Source of the DNA: Neorhizobium galegae bv. orientalis str. HAMBI 540
GTDB taxonomy: Bacteria; Pseudomonadota; Alphaproteobacteria; Rhizobiales; Rhizobiaceae
Length of the DNA stretch: 64,000 bases
NCBI RefSeq assembly: GCF_000731315.1
Contig: NZ_HG938353.1
Location: 3,720,001-3,784,000, forward strand
Direction of reading: 5' to 3'
A program made the position numbers and the translations under genes. Shown in pieces: positions 8,423 through 19,385 of this stretch; positions within the stretch are counted from its first letter, which is position 1, and the number at the start of each line of letters is the position of its first letter. The notes beneath the pieces are model-generated. The model did not search any database. It saw only the letters and a program-made list of their open reading frames with translations, and was not told where the DNA came from.

Positions 8423-9829
8423 TCACATGTGGATCGGCTTGAAGAAGGTCGCGAGTGCTGCTTCCTTGACGGCTTCCGACATGGTCGGATGGGCATGGCA
8501 GGTGCGGCCGAGGTCTTCCGACGAACCGCCGAATTCCATCAACACGGCGATCTCGTGGATCATTTCGCCGGCGCCGAAACCGACGATATGGCCGCCGAGA
8601 ACCCGGTCGGTGTCCTTGTCGGCCAGGAACTTCACGAAACCGTCCGTCGCCAGCATCGCGCGGGCGCGGCCGTTCGCCGTGAACGGGAACTTGCCGACCT
8701 TATAGGCGATGCCCGCAGCCTTCAGCTCTTCCTCGGTCTTGCCGACGGACGCGACTTCCGGCTGGGTATAGACGACGCTCGGGATGACGTCGTAGTTCAC
8801 ATGGCCGTGCTGGCCGGCGAGGATTTCCGCCATCGCCACACCTTCGTCTTCCGCCTTGTGGGCAAGCATCGGTCCCTTGACCACGTCGCCGATCGCATAG
8901 ATGCCCTCGACATTGGTCTTGAAGTGGCCGTCGATCTCGACGCGGCCGCGGTTGTCCAGCTTGACGCCCGCTTCCTCCAGGCCGAGGCCTGCCGTGTAGG
9001 GCTTGCGCCCGGTAGAGATCAGCACCACGTCGGCTTCCAGCGTCTGGGCCTCACCACCCTTGACCGGCTCGTAGGTGACCTTGGCGCCAGTGGCGGTCTT
9101 TTCGACGCCGGTGACCTTGGCATCCGTACGGATGTCCATGCCCTGCTTCACCATCATCCGCTGGAACTGCTTGGAGACTTCGCCGTCCATGCCGCCGAGC
9201 AGCTTGTCCAGGTATTCGACGACAGTCACCTTGGCGCCGAGGCGCGACCAGACCGAACCGAGCTCCATGCCGATGACGCCGCCGCCGACCACGATCAGGT
9301 GCTGCGGCACCTTTTCGAGCGCGATGCCGCCGGTCGACGAAATGATCACCTTCTCGTCGATCTCGACATTGACGCCCGGAATGCCCGCAACGTCGGAGCC
9401 GGTGGCGATGACGATGTTCTTGGTTTCAAGTTCCTGGACCTTGCCGTCGTCGCCGGTCACCGTGACCTTGCCGGCCGAGACGATCTTGCCGGTGCCGATG
9501 AAGCCGTCGATCTTGTTCTTCTTGAACAGGAAGGAGACCCCGTCGACGTTCGACTTAACGGTCGCGTCCTTGTGGGCCATCATCTTTTCAAGATTGAGTT
9601 TTGGCGCGGAAACCTCGACGCCGAGCGCATCCATGCCGTGGGCGGCGTGGGCGAACATTTCGGAAGCGTGCAGCAGCGCCTTGGAGGGGATGCAGCCGAT
9701 GTTGAGGCAGGTCCCGCCATAGGTGGCGCGCTTTTCCACGACCGCGACCTTGAGGCCGAGCTGGGCAGCCTTCACCGCGCAGACGTAACCGCCGGGGCCG
9801 CTTCCGATGACGACGAGATCATATGCCAT
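8423..9829 (-). CDS. lpdA: dihydrolipoyl dehydrogenase (E3)
   Basis: E3 component of the 2-oxo acid dehydrogenase complexes; it reoxidises dihydrolipoamide and passes electrons to NAD. The 468-residue protein has the FAD dinucleotide fold GSGPGGYVCA, the redox disulfide GGTCLNIGCIPSK, the NAD fold VVGGGVIGMELG, the second FAD motif YAIGDV and the C-terminal active-site HAHPTMSE. It closes the cluster that begins with sucA-sucB, so it probably serves 2-oxoglutarate dehydrogenase. Confidence 0.96.
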   Translation of the reverse strand: MAYDLVVIGSGPGGYVCAVKAAQLGLKVAVVEKRATYGGTCLNIGCIPSKALLHASEMFAHAAHGMDALGVEVSAPKLNLEKMMAHKDATVKSNVDGVSFLFKKNKIDGFIGTGKIVSAGKVTVTGDDGKVQELETKNIVIATGSDVAGIPGVNVEIDEKVIISSTGGIALEKVPQHLIVVGGGVIGMELGSVWSRLGAKVTVVEYLDKLLGGMDGEVSKQFQRMMVKQGMDIRTDAKVTGVEKTATGAKVTYEPVKGGEAQTLEADVVLISTGRKPYTAGLGLEEAGVKLDNRGRVEIDGHFKTNVEGIYAIGDVVKGPMLAHKAEDEGVAMAEILAGQHGHVNYDVIPSVVYTQPEVASVGKTEEELKAAGIAYKVGKFPFTANGRARAMLATDGFVKFLADKDTDRVLGGHIVGFGAGEMIHEIAVLMEFGGSSEDLGRTCHAHPTMSEAVKEAALATFFKPIHM

Positions 9830-9854
9830 AGTACTTTTTCCTTCTCTTCATCTC

Positions 9855-10607
9855 TTAGCGCCCGCCGCTCACGTCGAGTATGGCGCCGGTTACGTAGGAA
9901 GCCGCTGGCGACAGAAAATAGAGGACGGCATCCGCCACCTCTTCCGCCCTGCCCGGCCGTTGCATGGGAACGCTGGGCGCCATGTCGCGCGCCCGGTCCG
10001 GCAGGCCGCCGGACGCATGGATATCCGTGTCGATAACACCTGGGCGGATCGCATTGACGCGCACGCCTTCGGTCGCGACTTCGCGCGCCAAGCCAATGGT
10101 CAGCGTGTCGATCGCGGCCTTCGAAGCTGCGTAATCGACATATTGCCCCGGAGAGCCCAGCTTGGCAGCCATCGACGAGATATTGACGATCACGCCGCCC
10201 TTGCCGCCGTGTTTCGTCGACATGCGGCGCACCGCCTCTCCGGCACACAGGATCGAACCGATGACATTGACCCGCATCATTCGCTCGATGCGTTCGGCGC
10301 TCATCTCGTCGATGCGTTGGGGCATGTCGACGATCCCGGCATTGTTGACCAGCCCGTCCAGCCGCCCGAAATGTCGGTCGACCGCCAGAAACATCGCGAC
10401 GATCTCGGTCGCATTGCCGACATCCGCCTCGACCGCGATCGCCTCGCCGCCGGCTGCCTCGATTTCCGAGACCACCTTTTCGGCCGCCTGCCGATTGGAC
10501 GCGTAGTTCACCGCCACCCGCCAGCCGCGGCTGGCAGCCATGAGCGAAACCGCCGCGCCGATGCCGCGGCTTCCGCCGGTCACCAGAAGAACAGGGTTTT
10601 CGCTCAT
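9855..10607 (-). CDS. SDR family oxidoreductase
   Basis: A 250-residue classical short-chain dehydrogenase. It has the cofactor motif TGGSRGIGAAV, NNAG near residue 88, the catalytic Ser (NISSMAAKLG) and YAASKAA with Tyr and Lys four apart, then RPGVIDTDIH. NASNRQ at the end of strand 2 suggests NADP(H). The start ATG overlaps the upstream stop as ATGA. It lies between sucB and lpdA in a shared transcription direction, but no role in the dehydrogenase complex is known. Confidence 0.9.
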   Translation of the reverse strand: MSENPVLLVTGGSRGIGAAVSLMAASRGWRVAVNYASNRQAAEKVVSEIEAAGGEAIAVEADVGNATEIVAMFLAVDRHFGRLDGLVNNAGIVDMPQRIDEMSAERIERMMRVNVIGSILCAGEAVRRMSTKHGGKGGVIVNISSMAAKLGSPGQYVDYAASKAAIDTLTIGLAREVATEGVRVNAIRPGVIDTDIHASGGLPDRARDMAPSVPMQRPGRAEEVADAVLYFLSPAASYVTGAILDVSGGR

Positions 10608-11104
10608 GCCTTGCATTCCTTGAACTCGTACAGATCCCAGGGGACCTGTTTCAGACCGCTTTTGCCCCACAGCGTCGAATGTCGGATCGACGGGCCGAAG
10701 CCCGGCATCAGGATCGCGTCCGGCGCCCGGGTATTCGCCGCGCCCAATATGTCGATATGGCCGGTCGCCACATCAAGGGCATAAGGCACGCCTGTCCAGA
10801 CGGTACAGGCCCGAAGTTCGGCGCCGGTCGCATCGCCCTGCGGGCAGTTGTTCGTCACCATGCCGCCTGGACGCTTGGATTCCTCGTCATACATGACGTT
10901 GCCGTCGAGCTTCAGCTTGGCCCCGGTGATCGTGAACAGGTGGCTGACGACCGCCGCATCCGAACCGACCGGCTTGAACGAAAGCACGGTCCCGGCAGTA
11001 GCCTCGACGAACACGGCCTTCTCGATGGCGCATCGCTCGGCAGCTATCGCCATGCCCGGCACCAGGCAAAGTATCGGAAGCCATGTTTTCAAGGATGCGG
11101 TCAT
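10604..11104 (-). CDS. exported protein of unknown function
   Basis: I do not recognise this 166-residue protein. It has a signal peptide ending in PGMAIAA, then a mature region with four cysteines (ERCAIE, NNCPQG, RACTVW, KECKA) that could form two disulfides in the periplasm. There is no membrane helix in the mature part. It is tightly placed, 4 bp after the MAPEG gene and with a 4-bp overlap onto the SDR gene. Confidence 0.7.
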   Translation of the reverse strand: MTASLKTWLPILCLVPGMAIAAERCAIEKAVFVEATAGTVLSFKPVGSDAAVVSHLFTITGAKLKLDGNVMYDEESKRPGGMVTNNCPQGDATGAELRACTVWTGVPYALDVATGHIDILGAANTRAPDAILMPGFGPSIRHSTLWGKSGLKQVPWDLYEFKECKA

Positions 11105-11108
11105 GGCG

Positions 11109-11522
11109 TCACCGGAAAAGCGCGATGGTCATGGCGAGAAGCCCGATCAGGCTCACCGTCCAGACGAGGGAGCGGATATAAGGCACGCCGCCCATATAGA
11201 GCGGGATATAAACGACCCGAGAGATCAGCCAGATCCAGCCGCCGATCAGCCCCCAGCCGGACGCGTCTCGAGCAAAGGCAACGCCGAGCAGAAGCCCGAC
11301 AAACGCCGGATAGGTCTCCTGGAAATTTTTCGAAGCACGCGCGGCACGCCCCGCGAACTTGTCCCTCGGCGCCAGTCCCTCGTCTCGCGGCCCTGCGTTC
11401 CATTCACGACCAAGCTCGCGAGTGGAAAGCGTACCCTGCAGTAGAACATGGAACACCAGAAGGACAACGCTCAAGGCCAGCAGCGTCATGTATGGCGTTG
11501 CGGTAACCCCGAGCGTTTCCAT
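11109..11522 (-). CDS. MAPEG family membrane protein
   Basis: A 137-residue four-helix membrane protein of the MAPEG group (membrane-associated proteins in eicosanoid and glutathione metabolism). It has a hydrophobic N-terminal helix, the loop GPRDEG with RAARASKNFQETYPAF, which is the characteristic family segment, and RVVYIPLYMGG. Bacterial members are of mostly unknown substrate. It follows sucB by 15 bp on the same strand. Confidence 0.88.
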   Translation of the reverse strand: METLGVTATPYMTLLALSVVLLVFHVLLQGTLSTRELGREWNAGPRDEGLAPRDKFAGRAARASKNFQETYPAFVGLLLGVAFARDASGWGLIGGWIWLISRVVYIPLYMGGVPYIRSLVWTVSLIGLLAMTIALFR

Positions 11523-11537
11523 AGGTTCGTTCCCGTC

Positions 11538-12794
11538 TTAGAGATCGAGAACCAGGCGTTCCGGATCTTCGAGGCTTTCCTTGACGCGCACCAGGAAGGT
11601 CACGGCTTCCTTGCCGTCGACCATGCGGTGATCGTAGGAGAGCGCGAGATACATCATCGGGCGGATGACGATCTGGCCGCCGATGACCACCGGACGGTCC
11701 TGAATCTTGTGCATGCCGAGAATGCCGGACTGCGGGGCGTTGAGGATCGGCGAGGACATCAGCGAACCGTAGACGCCACCGTTCGAGATGGTGAACGTGC
11801 CGCCCTGCATGTCGGCCATCGAAAGCGCGCCGTCACGGGCGAGCTTACCGAGGCGGCCGATATCCTTCTCGATTTCAGCGATCGACATCTGGTCGGCATT
11901 GCGCACGACCGGAACCACAAGGCCCTTGTCGGTGCCGACGGCGACGCCAACATGGCAGTAGTTCTTGTAGATGATGTCGGTGCCGTCGATCTCGGCGTTG
12001 ACAGCCGGCAGTTCCTTCAGCGCGTGGGTCACGGCCTTGGTGAAGAAGCCCATGAAGCCGAGCTTGACGCCGTGCTTCTTCTCGAACACGTCCTTGTAGC
12101 GGTTGCGCAGGTCCATGACCGCCTTCATGTCCACCTCGTTATAGGTGGTCAGCATGGCGGCGGTGCTCTGGGCATCCTTGAGGCGGCGGGCGATCGTCTG
12201 GCGCAGGCGCGTCATCTTCACACGCTCTTCGCGGGAAGCGTCGTCGGCCGAGGAAACCGGACGCGGTGCCGCCGGAGCGGCAGGCGCCTGTGCCGGAGCG
12301 GAAATGCCCTTGGCGACGGCAGCGATCACGTCGCCCTTCAGAACCTGGCCACGCTTGCCCGAACCATCGATATCGGCAGTCGAGATGTTGTTGTCCGCAG
12401 CGACCTTTGCAGCAGCCGGAGCCGGCGGCATCGAGGTGGCGGTGGCAGAAGCGCTGGCGGCGGCAGCGACCGGCGCCGGAGCAGCCGGTTCGGCAGCCTT
12501 GGCAGGTGCAGCTTCGGCGGGCTTTGCAGCCGGGGCGGCGGTCGCGGCGCCGGCAGCGCCTGCGGCGATCTGGCCGAGGAGGGCGCCGAGGCCGACGGTC
12601 TCGCCGTTGGCGGCGACGATTTCGGTCAGAACGCCGGCGGCCGGCGACGGAACCTCGACTGTCACCTTGTCCGTTTCGAGCTCGAGGAGCGGCTCATCGG
12701 CCTTGACCGTATCGCCGACCTTCTTGAACCAGGTGCCGACAGTTGCCTCGCTGACGGACTCGCCGAGAGTGGGGACGCGGATTTCGGTGGCCAT
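11538..12794 (-). CDS. sucB: 2-oxoglutarate dehydrogenase E2, dihydrolipoyllysine succinyltransferase
   Basis: E2 core of the 2-oxoglutarate dehydrogenase complex. Domains in order: one lipoyl domain with the modified Lys in [10 protein letters not shown] (about residue 43), a long Ala/Pro linker, the E1/E3-binding domain ([13 protein letters not shown]) and the catalytic domain ending in [12 protein letters not shown]. The length of 418 residues is normal. I start at [13 protein letters not shown]; an in-frame extension upstream is unlike the family. It lies 56 bp after sucA. Confidence 0.96.
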   Translation of the reverse strand: MATEIRVPTLGESVSEATVGTWFKKVGDTVKADEPLLELETDKVTVEVPSPAAGVLTEIVAANGETVGLGALLGQIAAGAAGAATAAPAAKPAEAAPAKAAEPAAPAPVAAAASASATATSMPPAPAAAKVAADNNISTADIDGSGKRGQVLKGDVIAAVAKGISAPAQAPAAPAAPRPVSSADDASREERVKMTRLRQTIARRLKDAQSTAAMLTTYNEVDMKAVMDLRNRYKDVFEKKHGVKLGFMGFFTKAVTHALKELPAVNAEIDGTDIIYKNYCHVGVAVGTDKGLVVPVVRNADQMSIAEIEKDIGRLGKLARDGALSMADMQGGTFTISNGGVYGSLMSSPILNAPQSGILGMHKIQDRPVVIGGQIVIRPMMYLALSYDHRMVDGKEAVTFLVRVKESLEDPERLVLDL

Positions 12795-12850
12795 GATCTG
12801 TTTCCGTGTTTGTAGGTTGTGTCTGTGAAAAGTGAAGGAGCGGCTGGGAA

Positions 12851-15847
12851 TCAGCCGCCGAGCGCGTCTTCGAGGAAGGCTTCGAGCTGTGCGAGATGCT
12901 TCGACATCTGGCCCGTTGCAGGCGAGGCCGCTGCCGGCCGGCCCGTATACCGGACACGCTGATACTTGGCATCGATATGCGCCAGAACCCATTCCAGATA
13001 CGGATCGATGAACGACCATGCACCCATGTTCTTCGGCTCTTCCTGGCACCAGACCATTTCCGCATTGCGGAAGCGGGAAAGCTCGTTGATCAGGGCTTTG
13101 GCCGGGAACGGATAGAGCTGTTCGATGCGCAGCAGGTAGATGTCGTCGATGCCGCGCTTTTCGCGCTCTTCGAGCAGGTCGTAATAGACCTTGCCGGTGC
13201 AGAGCACGACGCGACGGATCTTGGCATCCTTCTGCAGCTTGATCGGACCATCCTTGATGACCTCCGCATCGTCCCAGAGCAGGCGATGAAAGGCGGATTC
13301 GCCGGCCATTTCGGCAAGCGTCGAGGTGGCCCGCTTGTGACGCAGCAGCGACTTCGGCGTCATCAGGATCAGCGGCTTGCGGAAGTCGCGCTTCGTCTGG
13401 CGGCGCAGGATGTGGAAGTAGTTAGCCGGCGTCGTGACGTTGGCGACCTGCATGTTGTCTTCGGCGCACATCTGCAGCCAACGCTCCAGGCGTGCCGAGG
13501 AGTGTTCCGGACCCTGGCCTTCATAACCGTGCGGCAGAAGGCAGACGAGACCGGACATGCGCAGCCACTTGCGTTCGCCCGACGAGATGAACTGGTCGAA
13601 CACGACCTGCGCACCGTTGGCGAAGTCGCCGAACTGGGCTTCCCAGAGGGTGAGCGCATTCGGACGAGCAAGCGAATAACCGTATTCGAAGCCGAGAACC
13701 GCCTCTTCCGAAAGCATCGAGTTGATGACTTCGTAACGGGCCTGGGTCGGCGACAGGTTGGCGAGCGGGATGTAACGCTCTTCGGTGTCCTGATCGTAGA
13801 GAACCGAGTGACGCTGCGAGAACGTGCCGCGTTCGCAATCCTGACCGGACAAGCGGATCTTGGTGCCTTCGACGGCAAGCGAGCCGAATGCCAGGGCTTC
13901 CGCCATAGCCCAGTCGATACCTTCGCCGGTCTCGACCATCTGCGAACGGTTTTCCATGAACCGCTTGATAGTGCGGTGCGCGTTGAAACCTTCCGGAATG
14001 GTCGCCAGCTTGCGGCCGATCTCGCGCAGTTCCTTCATCGGCATCGCAGTCTTGCCGCGGCGCTGTTCGTCGGCATTGTCAGCCGAGCGCAGGCCCGACC
14101 ACTGACCATCCAGCCAGTCGGCCTTGTTCGGCTTGTAGCTCTGGCCGGCCTCGAACTCGGTTTCAAGATTGGCGCGCCAATCGGCCTTCATCTTCTCGAA
14201 TTCGCCGTCGGTGACGAGACCTTCGGCGATCAGGCGGTCGGCATAGATCTGCGCGACCGTCTTGTGGGCGCGTATGACCTTGTACATCTTCGGCTGCGTG
14301 AACGCCGGCTCGTCGCCTTCGTTATGGCCGAAGCGGCGGTAGCAGAACATGTCGATGACCACCGGCTTGTGGAACTTCATCCGGTATTCGGTGGCGACCT
14401 TGGCGGCATAGACGACCGCTTCTGGATCGTCGCCGTTGACGTGGAAAATCGGCGCCTCGATCATCTTGGCGACGTCGGACGGATAGGGCGACGAACGCGA
14501 GAAGGCCGGGTTGGTGGTGAAGCCGATCTGGTTGTTGACGATGACGTGCATCGTGCCGGCGACGCGGTGGCCGCGCAGGCCCGAAAGGCCGAGGATTTCG
14601 GCCACGACACCCTGGCCCGCAAACGCGGCATCGCCGTGCAGCAGCAGCGGCAGGACCTTGGAGCGCTCCTTCAGCGGAATGATATCGCCGTCCCAGGCCT
14701 TGGCGAGCATGTCCTGCTTGGCGCGGGCCTTGCCCATGACCACCGGGTTGACGATTTCCAGATGCGACGGGTTGGCCGTCAGCGACATATGCACCTTGTT
14801 GCCGTCGAACTCGCGGTCCGACGAAGCGCCGAGATGGTACTTGACGTCGCCAGAACCTTCGACTTCGTCCGGCTTGAACGAACCGCCCTTGAACTCGTGG
14901 AACACCGCGCGATGCGGCTTGAGCATGACGTTGGTGAGCACGTTCAGGCGGCCGCGATGCGGCATGCCGAGAACGACTTCTTCAAGGCCTTCCTGGCCGC
15001 CGCGCTTGATGATCTGTTCGAGCGCCGGGATCAGCGATTCACCGCCGTCGAGACCGAAGCGCTTGGTGCCCTTGAACCGGACGTCGAGGAACTGTTCGTA
15101 ACCTTCAGCCTCGACCAGCTTGGAAAGGATCGCCTTCTTGCCTTCCGGCGTGAACTCGACGCCCTTGCCCGGGCCTTCGATGCGTTCCTGGATCCAGGAC
15201 TTTTCTTCCGGATTGGAAATGTGCATGAACTCGACACCGAGCGTCGAGCAATAGGTCCGCTCCAGAATCTCGATCATCTGGCGCAGCGTCGCGTATTCGA
15301 GGCCAAGCACGTTGTCGATGAAGATCTTGCGGTCGTAGTCTGCTTCGGTGAAGCCGTAAGCGGACGGCGACAGTTCGTTATAGTCCTCGACCGCGCTGGC
15401 AATGCCGAGCGGATCGAGCTTGGCATGCAGGTGGCCGCGCATGCGGTACGCACGGATCATCATGATGGCGCGGACAGAGTCGCGCGTCGCCTGCAGCACA
15501 TCCGTTTCGTTGACCGGCTTGCCGGTCGCGACGGCAGCAGCTTCGGCCTTCGCCTTGACCTTGGTTTCGATTGCCTTCTCGACGATCGGCCAGTTGCCGT
15601 CGAGCGCCGAGACCAGTTCACCGTTAGCCGTGATCGGCCAGTTCTTGCGCTGCCATGAGGCTCCCTTGGCGGCCGCCTTCACATCGTCCGGATTGTCGGC
15701 GAGTGCCTTGAAGAAGGCCTGCCATTCCGGCGCGACGGATGTCGGGTCGTCCTCGTACCGGGCATGAAGCTGCTCGATATAGGCCGCGTTCTGTCCGTCG
15801 AGGAAAGAGGTGATGAGGAACTGCTCGTTGGCTTCTTGCCGTGCCAT
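12851..15847 (-). CDS. sucA: 2-oxoglutarate dehydrogenase E1
   Basis: Thiamin-diphosphate E1 that decarboxylates 2-oxoglutarate and succinylates the E2 lipoyl group. The 998-residue protein has the N-terminal E2-binding segment ([13 protein letters not shown]), [35 protein letters not shown] and the pyrimidine-side [15 protein letters not shown]. The start is the ATG of [13 protein letters not shown]-rich hairpin ends about 9 bases upstream of the start, and no ribosome-binding site is visible between them. This is the first gene of the sucA-sucB pair. Confidence 0.96.
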   Translation of the reverse strand: MARQEANEQFLITSFLDGQNAAYIEQLHARYEDDPTSVAPEWQAFFKALADNPDDVKAAAKGASWQRKNWPITANGELVSALDGNWPIVEKAIETKVKAKAEAAAVATGKPVNETDVLQATRDSVRAIMMIRAYRMRGHLHAKLDPLGIASAVEDYNELSPSAYGFTEADYDRKIFIDNVLGLEYATLRQMIEILERTYCSTLGVEFMHISNPEEKSWIQERIEGPGKGVEFTPEGKKAILSKLVEAEGYEQFLDVRFKGTKRFGLDGGESLIPALEQIIKRGGQEGLEEVVLGMPHRGRLNVLTNVMLKPHRAVFHEFKGGSFKPDEVEGSGDVKYHLGASSDREFDGNKVHMSLTANPSHLEIVNPVVMGKARAKQDMLAKAWDGDIIPLKERSKVLPLLLHGDAAFAGQGVVAEILGLSGLRGHRVAGTMHVIVNNQIGFTTNPAFSRSSPYPSDVAKMIEAPIFHVNGDDPEAVVYAAKVATEYRMKFHKPVVIDMFCYRRFGHNEGDEPAFTQPKMYKVIRAHKTVAQIYADRLIAEGLVTDGEFEKMKADWRANLETEFEAGQSYKPNKADWLDGQWSGLRSADNADEQRRGKTAMPMKELREIGRKLATIPEGFNAHRTIKRFMENRSQMVETGEGIDWAMAEALAFGSLAVEGTKIRLSGQDCERGTFSQRHSVLYDQDTEERYIPLANLSPTQARYEVINSMLSEEAVLGFEYGYSLARPNALTLWEAQFGDFANGAQVVFDQFISSGERKWLRMSGLVCLLPHGYEGQGPEHSSARLERWLQMCAEDNMQVANVTTPANYFHILRRQTKRDFRKPLILMTPKSLLRHKRATSTLAEMAGESAFHRLLWDDAEVIKDGPIKLQKDAKIRRVVLCTGKVYYDLLEEREKRGIDDIYLLRIEQLYPFPAKALINELSRFRNAEMVWCQEEPKNMGAWSFIDPYLEWVLAHIDAKYQRVRYTGRPAAASPATGQMSKHLAQLEAFLEDALGG

Positions 15848-15855
15848 GGTTATCT

Positions 15856-15872
15856 GCGGGCGCCGCGCCCGC
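15856..15872 (-). promoter_or_regulatory. GC-rich hairpin in the sucA leader
   Basis: Arms GCGGGCG and CGCCCGC with a 3-base loop, ending 8-9 bases upstream of the sucA ATG on the minus strand. In this position it would cover the region where the ribosome binds. No regulator or riboswitch core is recognisable. Confidence 0.4.
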
Positions 15873-15989
15873 CTCCTGACGTAATCGGAGCCGGAAAATA
15901 TCTCCGGTCTCCGCATTTTCTTGGTCTTCGTCTTGTACCGAACCGCCTTTGGCGGCCACGCGTCCCTGAAGTTGTGAGACGCAAAACAT

Positions 15990-16023
15990 GGACAGGCGAA
16001 ACAATGTGGCGCTTCGCCTGTCC
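15990..16023 (-). repeat. 11-bp inverted repeat between sucD and sucA
   Basis: Perfect arms GGACAGGCGAA and TTCGCCTGTCC with a 12-base spacer. On the minus strand it follows the sucD-proximal hairpin and precedes ATGTTTTG. It could be a second terminator stem, a processing site or an operator for the sucA promoter. Confidence 0.45.
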
Positions 16024-16040
16024 GAAGCTTGTCGGATCAA

Positions 16041-16068
16041 TCGCCACCTATCTATCTGGGGGTGGCGA
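16041..16068 (-). terminator. hairpin 17 bp downstream of sucD
   Basis: Perfect 8-bp arms (TCGCCACC and GGTGGCGA) with a 12-base loop. It lies just after the sucD stop but is followed only by TTGATCC, not a real T-run, so termination is uncertain; attenuation between sucD and sucA is an alternative. Confidence 0.4.
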
Positions 16069-16085
16069 GTGTCCTTTATGTGGCG

Positions 16086-16991
16086 TCAGCCCTTCAGGAC
16101 TTCAACCAAGGTTTTGCCGAGACGGGCCGGGGACGGCGACACTTTGATGCCTGCGGATTCCATGGCCGCGATCTTCGATTCCGCGTCACCCTTGCCGCCG
16201 GAAACCACTGCACCGGCATGGCCCATGGTGCGGCCCTTCGGTGCGGTACGGCCTGCGATGAAGCCGGCCATCGGCTTGCTACGGCCCTTCTTGGCTTCGT
16301 CCTTCAGGAACTGCGCCGCGTCTTCTTCCGCCGAGCCGCCGATTTCGCCGATCATGATGATCGAGGTGGTGGCTTCGTCAGCGAGGAACATTTCCAAGAT
16401 GTCGATGAACTCGGTGCCCTTGACCGGGTCGCCGCCGATGCCGACAGCCGTCGTCTGACCGAGGCCTTCGTTGGACGTCTGGAACACGGCCTCATAGGTG
16501 AGCGTGCCCGAGCGGGAAACGATGCCGACCGAGCCCTTGCGGAAGATCGAGCCCGGCATGATGCCGATCTTGCATTCTTCCGGGGTCAGGATGCCCGGGC
16601 AGTTGGGGCCGAGCAGTCGCGACTTGGAGCGGTCGAGGCGAGCCTTGACGCGGACCATGTCCATGACCGGGATGCCTTCGGTGATGCAGGTGATGAAGGG
16701 AACTTCGGCTTCGATCGCTTCGATGATCGCGTCCGCGGCGCCTGCCGGCGGAACGTAGATCACGGTCGCATCGGCGCCCGTGCGTTCCTTGGCTTCGGCA
16801 ACCGAGGTGAAGATCGGCAGCGCCGTACCGTCGACGCCGGACGACCACGATTCGCCGCCCTTCTTCGGATGAACGCCACCCACCATCTTGGTGCCGTAAT
16901 AGGCGAGCGCCTGCTCCGTATGAAAGGTGCCGGTCTTGCCGGTCAGGCCCTGGACGATGACCTTGGTGTCTTTATTGACGAGAATAGACAT
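16086..16991 (-). CDS. sucD: succinate-CoA ligase alpha subunit
   Basis: Alpha subunit of succinyl-CoA synthetase, which carries the phosphohistidine and binds CoA. The 301-residue protein has the Rossmann CoA site [15 protein letters not shown], the segment [18 protein letters not shown] and the active-site histidine in [14 protein letters not shown] start at [10 protein letters not shown]; the upstream in-frame codons lie in the end of sucC. It begins 19 bp after sucC. Confidence 0.97.
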   Translation of the reverse strand: MSILVNKDTKVIVQGLTGKTGTFHTEQALAYYGTKMVGGVHPKKGGESWSSGVDGTALPIFTSVAEAKERTGADATVIYVPPAGAADAIIEAIEAEVPFITCITEGIPVMDMVRVKARLDRSKSRLLGPNCPGILTPEECKIGIMPGSIFRKGSVGIVSRSGTLTYEAVFQTSNEGLGQTTAVGIGGDPVKGTEFIDILEMFLADEATTSIIMIGEIGGSAEEDAAQFLKDEAKKGRSKPMAGFIAGRTAPKGRTMGHAGAVVSGGKGDAESKIAAMESAGIKVSPSPARLGKTLVEVLKG

Positions 16992-17010
16992 TGGTTCCGG
17001 TCCTTCCAGG

Positions 17011-18204
17011 TTAGGCTTCGATCGCCGCGACGATCTTCTTCGCCGCGTCGTCAAGGTCGTCAGCCGCCGTGATAGCGAGACCAGATTCATTTAGGATTTT
17101 CTTGCCGAGCTCGACATTGGTACCTTCGAGGCGCACCACGAGCGGAACCTTCAAGCCGACTTCCTGCACCGCCGCGACAACGCCTTCAGCGATGACGTCG
17201 CAGCGCATGATGCCGCCGAAGATGTTGACGAGGATGCCCTCGACCTTCGGGTCCGCGGTGATGATCTTGAAGGCCGCAGCCACCTTCTCCTTGCCGGCAC
17301 CACCGCCGACGTCGCAGAAGTTAGCCGGCTCCTTGCCGTAGAGCTTGATGATGTCCATCGTCGCCATGGCGAGACCGGCGCCGTTGACCATGCAGCCGAT
17401 ATTGCCGTCGAGAGCCACGTAAGCGAGGTCCCACTTGGAGGCTTCGATTTCCTTGGCATCTTCTTCGGTCTCGTCACGCAGCGCCTTGACGTCGTCGTGA
17501 CGGAAGAGCGCATTGCCGTCGAACGACATCTTCGCGTCGAGAACGCGCAGGTGACCATTCTTCATGACGATCAGCGGATTGATCTCAAGAAGGGCCATGT
17601 CCTTCTCGTTGAAGGCCTTGTAGAGCAGCGGGAAGAGCGACTTGGCATCTTCCGCGGCAGCGCCGTCGAGTTCCAGGGCCTTGGAGATTGCAGCGATATC
17701 GGCAGCCGTCACGCCGGCTTCCGGATCGATGGCGATCGTGTGGATCTTCTCAGGCGTGTCGTGGGCGACGGCTTCGATGTCCATGCCGCCTTCGGTCGAA
17801 ACGACGAATGCGACGCGGCCGACCGAGCGATCGACCAGCAGCGAGCAGTAGAGCTCACGAGCGATGTCGGCGCCGTCTTCGATATAGAGGCGGTTGACCT
17901 GCTTGCCGGCTTCGCCGGTCTGCGCGGTCACCAGCGTGTTGCCGAGCATTTCCTTGGCATGCGCCTTGGCTTCTTCGATCGAGAAGGCCAGGCGAACGCC
18001 GCCCTTGGCGTCGGGGCCGAGTTCCTTGAACTTGCCCTTGCCGCGACCGCCGGCATGGATCTGGCTTTTGACGACATAAAGCGGACCCGGCAGCGACTTC
18101 GCAGCAGCTTCGGCCTCATCAGCCTTCAGGATCGCGACGCCTTCCGCAACCGGTGCGCCATAGCCCTTCAGCAGAGCCTTGGCCTGATATTCATGAATGT
18201 TCAT
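17011..18204 (-). CDS. sucC: succinate-CoA ligase beta subunit
   Basis: Beta subunit of succinyl-CoA synthetase. The 397-residue protein has the N-terminal ATP-grasp domain ([27 protein letters not shown]) and the C-terminal CoA-ligase domain ([19 protein letters not shown]). It is in the order mdh-sucC-sucD, 36 bp after mdh and 19 bp before sucD, so a single transcript is likely. Confidence 0.97.
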   Translation of the reverse strand: MNIHEYQAKALLKGYGAPVAEGVAILKADEAEAAAKSLPGPLYVVKSQIHAGGRGKGKFKELGPDAKGGVRLAFSIEEAKAHAKEMLGNTLVTAQTGEAGKQVNRLYIEDGADIARELYCSLLVDRSVGRVAFVVSTEGGMDIEAVAHDTPEKIHTIAIDPEAGVTAADIAAISKALELDGAAAEDAKSLFPLLYKAFNEKDMALLEINPLIVMKNGHLRVLDAKMSFDGNALFRHDDVKALRDETEEDAKEIEASKWDLAYVALDGNIGCMVNGAGLAMATMDIIKLYGKEPANFCDVGGGAGKEKVAAAFKIITADPKVEGILVNIFGGIMRCDVIAEGVVAAVQEVGLKVPLVVRLEGTNVELGKKILNESGLAITAADDLDDAAKKIVAAIEA

Positions 18205-18240
18205 GGGTTTATCCCTGTTTCGATGACTTCAGCGCGTCAA

Positions 18241-19251
<1,011 letters not shown>

Positions 19252-19339
19252 CTACCAATGTGCCAGACCGCATAGCCCCATCCGCTCAAAATGGCAATCG
19301 ATTATTTTCTACTCAACTTTTTCAATCGGTTAGATGTTA

Positions 19340-19365
19340 AAAATCTTACGTAAACGTAAGATTTT
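19340..19365. promoter_or_regulatory. 26-bp inverted repeat between zapE and mdh
   Basis: Perfect 12-bp arms (AAAATCTTACGT and ACGTAAGATTTT) around an AA spacer. It lies 137 bp upstream of mdh and 20 bp beyond the zapE stop. On the minus strand the second arm ends in a run of Ts, so it could terminate zapE; the high symmetry and AT-richness also suit a regulator site in the mdh-suc promoter. Confidence 0.6.
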
Positions 19366-19385
19366 CTGTCACCAAACCGTTAAAA

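Noticed and set aside
8429..10036. A 535-codon open frame opposite lpdA and the SDR gene
   Set aside because: Antisense shadow spanning two unrelated genes; composition is typical of a reverse frame.
12896..15658. A 920-codon open frame on the plus strand opposite sucA
   Set aside because: It mirrors the sucA codons in high-GC DNA; the protein has no domain, no ribosome-binding site, and sucA is certain.
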